Below are positions 7,813 through 8,637 of a stretch of 8,637 bases of DNA, one piece after another. The notes under the pieces were generated by a model that was not told where the DNA came from, ran no database searches, and worked only from the letters and a program-made list of their open reading frames with translations. The translations under genes and the position numbers were made by a program. Positions within the stretch are counted from its first letter, which is position 1, and each line of letters starts with the position of its first letter. The stretch comes from an uncultured Clostridia bacterium (lineage in GTDB: Bacteria; Bacillota; Clostridia; TANB77; CAG-508), in assembly GCA_934149115.1 (NCBI GenBank), contig CAKPDW010000062.1, positions 1-8,637 of the forward strand. Direction: 5' to 3'.

Positions 7813-7838
7813 ACAAGATTGACATAATATGCTATAAT
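7810..7838 (+). promoter_or_regulatory. sigma-A-type promoter with extended -10 for the orphan gene
   Basis: The -35 element is TTTACA (7810-7815) and the -10 is a perfect TATAAT (7833-7838), with a 17-nt spacer. A TGC just before the -10 gives an extended -10. Transcription would start near 7845. Confidence 0.8.
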
Positions 7839-7844
7839 ACTTGT

Positions 7845-7932
7845 ATCGGACATTTTGAAGTTAGCCCGACCAAATTTTGGGAGGGCAATGCGTAGTCCTC
7901 CTGAAATTTTAAAATTTATTTTTTAGGAGGGA
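7845..7932 (+). promoter_or_regulatory. structured 5' leader with alternative Shine-Dalgarno helices
   Basis: Fold ON: 7872-7884 (AAATTTTGGGAGG) pairs with 7897-7909 (CCTCCTGAAATTT), 13 bp with two G-U pairs, leaving the Shine-Dalgarno free. Fold OFF: 7897-7906 (CCTCCTGAAA) pairs with 7921-7930 (TTTTAGGAGG), 10 bp with one G-U, which buries the Shine-Dalgarno. In the OFF state the upstream part can form its own hairpin: GCCC 7864-7867 with GGGC 7883-7886, a symmetric GA/GA internal loop (tandem G-A), then CCAA 7870-7873 with TTGG 7877-7880 and loop ATT. The two folds exclude each other because both use 7897-7906 and GGAGG 7880-7884. The pairings are seen directly; their use as a translational switch is inference. 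It does not match any riboswitch class I know, and the signal is unknown. Confidence 0.62.
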
Positions 7933-7938
7933 ATGCAA

Positions 7939-8364
7939 ATGGCTAATGAAACTAATTTAAAAGAAACTATTACAAAAGCTAAGGAAGAAAAAGAAAGAAA
8001 AATGTATGAGTTAAAAGTTGCTCCTATGAAAGCAGATATAATTAATTTTATTGAGAAATTAAAAAAATACTGTTTGAGCAACACAACTCTGGAAGTCAGA
8101 ATTATTTACCGGATTAAGTATGAATCTTTGATTGGATTTTTTGGAAGACCTTTAAGAGAGGAACAGGTAATTGTTCCTGGATGGTTTCATACTGAAATTG
8201 AGGAAGAATGGATCAAACTTTTAACAAAGTGGTATTTTACTCCAAATGGTGATTATCTGATTTTTGCAGTTCAGGAGATAGCTGAGAAAAATGGATTTTC
8301 ATCTGAGTACGATGATGATGGTTGGGGCTTTAGAAAAGAAATGATTTGTTTTACTGTTAAATAA
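7939..8364 (+). CDS. uncharacterised 141-residue cytosolic protein
   Basis: I do not recognise this family. The start is placed at the ATG at 7939, 8 nt after AGGAGG (7925-7930). The in-frame ATG at 7933 is only two bases from it. The protein ends in a tandem stop (TAA TGA). It has no signal peptide or membrane segment. Residues about 1-45 are highly charged and probably helical, possibly coiled coil (KETITKAKEEKERKMYELK). The rest is mixed, with aromatic-rich stretches (VPGWFHTEIEEEW, LLTKWYFTPNGDYLIF) and an acidic SEYDDDGWGF near the C-terminus. Codon choice (CTG, CGG, GTC) looks somewhat less AT-biased than in the SLH genes; this was judged by eye. It is a single-gene unit with its own promoter, switch-like leader and terminator between glf and rpsB. 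A small regulatory, phage-derived or RNA-binding role are all possible; none is shown. Confidence 0.8.
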   Translation: MANETNLKETITKAKEEKERKMYELKVAPMKADIINFIEKLKKYCLSNTTLEVRIIYRIKYESLIGFFGRPLREEQVIVPGWFHTEIEEEWIKLLTKWYFTPNGDYLIFAVQEIAEKNGFSSEYDDDGWGFRKEMICFTVK

Positions 8365-8370
8365 TGATTG

Positions 8371-8412
8371 ACAAAAGGTGAGAAGTTATATTTGTAACTT
8401 CTCATCTTTTGT
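8371..8412 (+). terminator. strong hairpin terminator after the orphan gene
   Basis: An 18-bp stem with one G-U pair (8371-8388 with 8395-8412) and a 6-nt loop (8389-8394). The 3' arm ends in CTTTTGT followed by TT, and the 5' arm starts ACAAAAG, so it could act in both directions. It separates the orphan gene from the rpsB promoter. Confidence 0.85.
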
Positions 8413-8452
8413 TTCAGAAATATGAGTTTCACGAGAAAAAATTCTAAAATGC

Positions 8453-8481
8453 TTGCAAAACCTTGAAATGTCTGATATAAT
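8453..8481 (+). promoter_or_regulatory. rpsB promoter
   Basis: The -35 is TTGCAA (8453-8458) and the -10 is TATAAT (8476-8481), with a 17-nt spacer and TGA just before the -10 (extended -10). The start of transcription would be near 8488. Confidence 0.8.
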
Positions 8482-8487
8482 ATCAAA

Positions 8488-8595
8488 GCGTTAAAAAGCA
8501 CGTAAGTTTAGTTTAGGCTTGTGCTAGTAATATCTGGTGACCCTAAATGCAAAATTAAGACTTGCGGAAGTATAAAAAACAAGGAGGAATTTAAA
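8488..8595 (+). promoter_or_regulatory. structured rpsB leader, candidate S2 autoregulatory element
   Basis: About 108 nt of untranslated leader. Hairpin 1 pairs AGCAC 8497-8501 with GTGCT 8521-8525 and AAG 8504-8506 with CTT 8518-8520, with a GT bulge. Its loop contains TTTAGG (8512-8517), complementary to CCTAAA (8542-8547), so a pseudoknot is possible. Hairpin 2 pairs GCAA 8549-8552 with TTGC 8562-8565. The ribosome binding site AAGGAGG (8581-8587) follows. Known: S2 represses its own operon in enterobacteria. Inference: this leader does the same job with a different fold. No terminator-like T tract is seen, which favours control of translation. Confidence 0.55.
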
Positions 8596-8637
8596 ATGGC
8601 AGTAGTTGCAATGAAACAATTACTAGAAGCAGGTGTT
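8596..8637 (+). CDS. rpsB: 30S ribosomal protein S2, 3' partial
   Basis: Only the first 14 codons are in the window (MAVVAMKQLLEAGV), and they match the conserved start of bacterial S2, in which MKQLLEAGVHFGH is typical. S2 sits on the 30S body near the platform and is among the last proteins to assemble. AAGGAGG at 8581-8587, 8 nt before the ATG, is a near-ideal ribosome binding site and fixes the start. In most Bacillota the elongation factor Ts gene (tsf) follows, but this is outside the window. Confidence 0.93.
   Translation, partial: MAVVAMKQLLEAGV

Noticed and set aside
7819..7824. Perfect TTGACA as the -35 for the orphan gene
   Set aside because: It is only 8 nt from the TATAAT at 7833. 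The correctly spaced partner is TTTACA at 7810-7815.
8368..8373. TTGACA after the orphan gene stop
   Set aside because: No -10 at proper distance; it overlaps the 5' arm of the terminator hairpin.

Overview
The window is strongly AT-rich, with good AGGAGG-type ribosome binding sites, TAA/TAG stops, SLH-anchored surface proteins and a ribosomal protein S2 gene at its right edge. This points to a low-GC monoderm Bacillota, most likely an uncultured clostridial lineage. The genus cannot be told from the sequence. All coding genes are on the + strand.

Left part (1-7812): a cell-envelope block. It starts with an MOP-family polysaccharide flippase cut by the window edge. Next comes a collapsed remnant of an SLH-protein gene, then three intact secreted proteins, then UDP-galactopyranose mutase (glf). 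The three surface proteins share an almost identical C-terminal triple-SLH anchor of 181 codons but carry different outer parts: BspA-type LRR plus Ig-like (BIG2), LRR plus transglutaminase-like, and CAP/SCP plus BIG2. The gaps between the last four genes are 60, 37 and 14 nt, and the first clear terminator lies after glf, so they are probably co-transcribed. Inference: flippase and glf help make a surface glycan, while the SLH proteins decorate the wall by binding a secondary polymer.

Middle part (7788-8412): an isolated transcription unit. It has a promoter with an extended -10, an approximately 88-nt leader, a 141-residue cytosolic protein of unknown function, and a long hairpin terminator. 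The leader can fold in two mutually exclusive ways: one exposes the Shine-Dalgarno sequence and the other buries it. This is the best candidate here for an undescribed regulatory element.

Right part (8453-8637): a promoter, a structured leader with a possible pseudoknot, and the first 14 codons of rpsB.

The first 55 bases are an imperfect palindrome that reaches the window edge inside the flippase reading frame. It may be a contig-end foldback artefact, so the N-terminal flippase sequence left of about base 28 should not be trusted.
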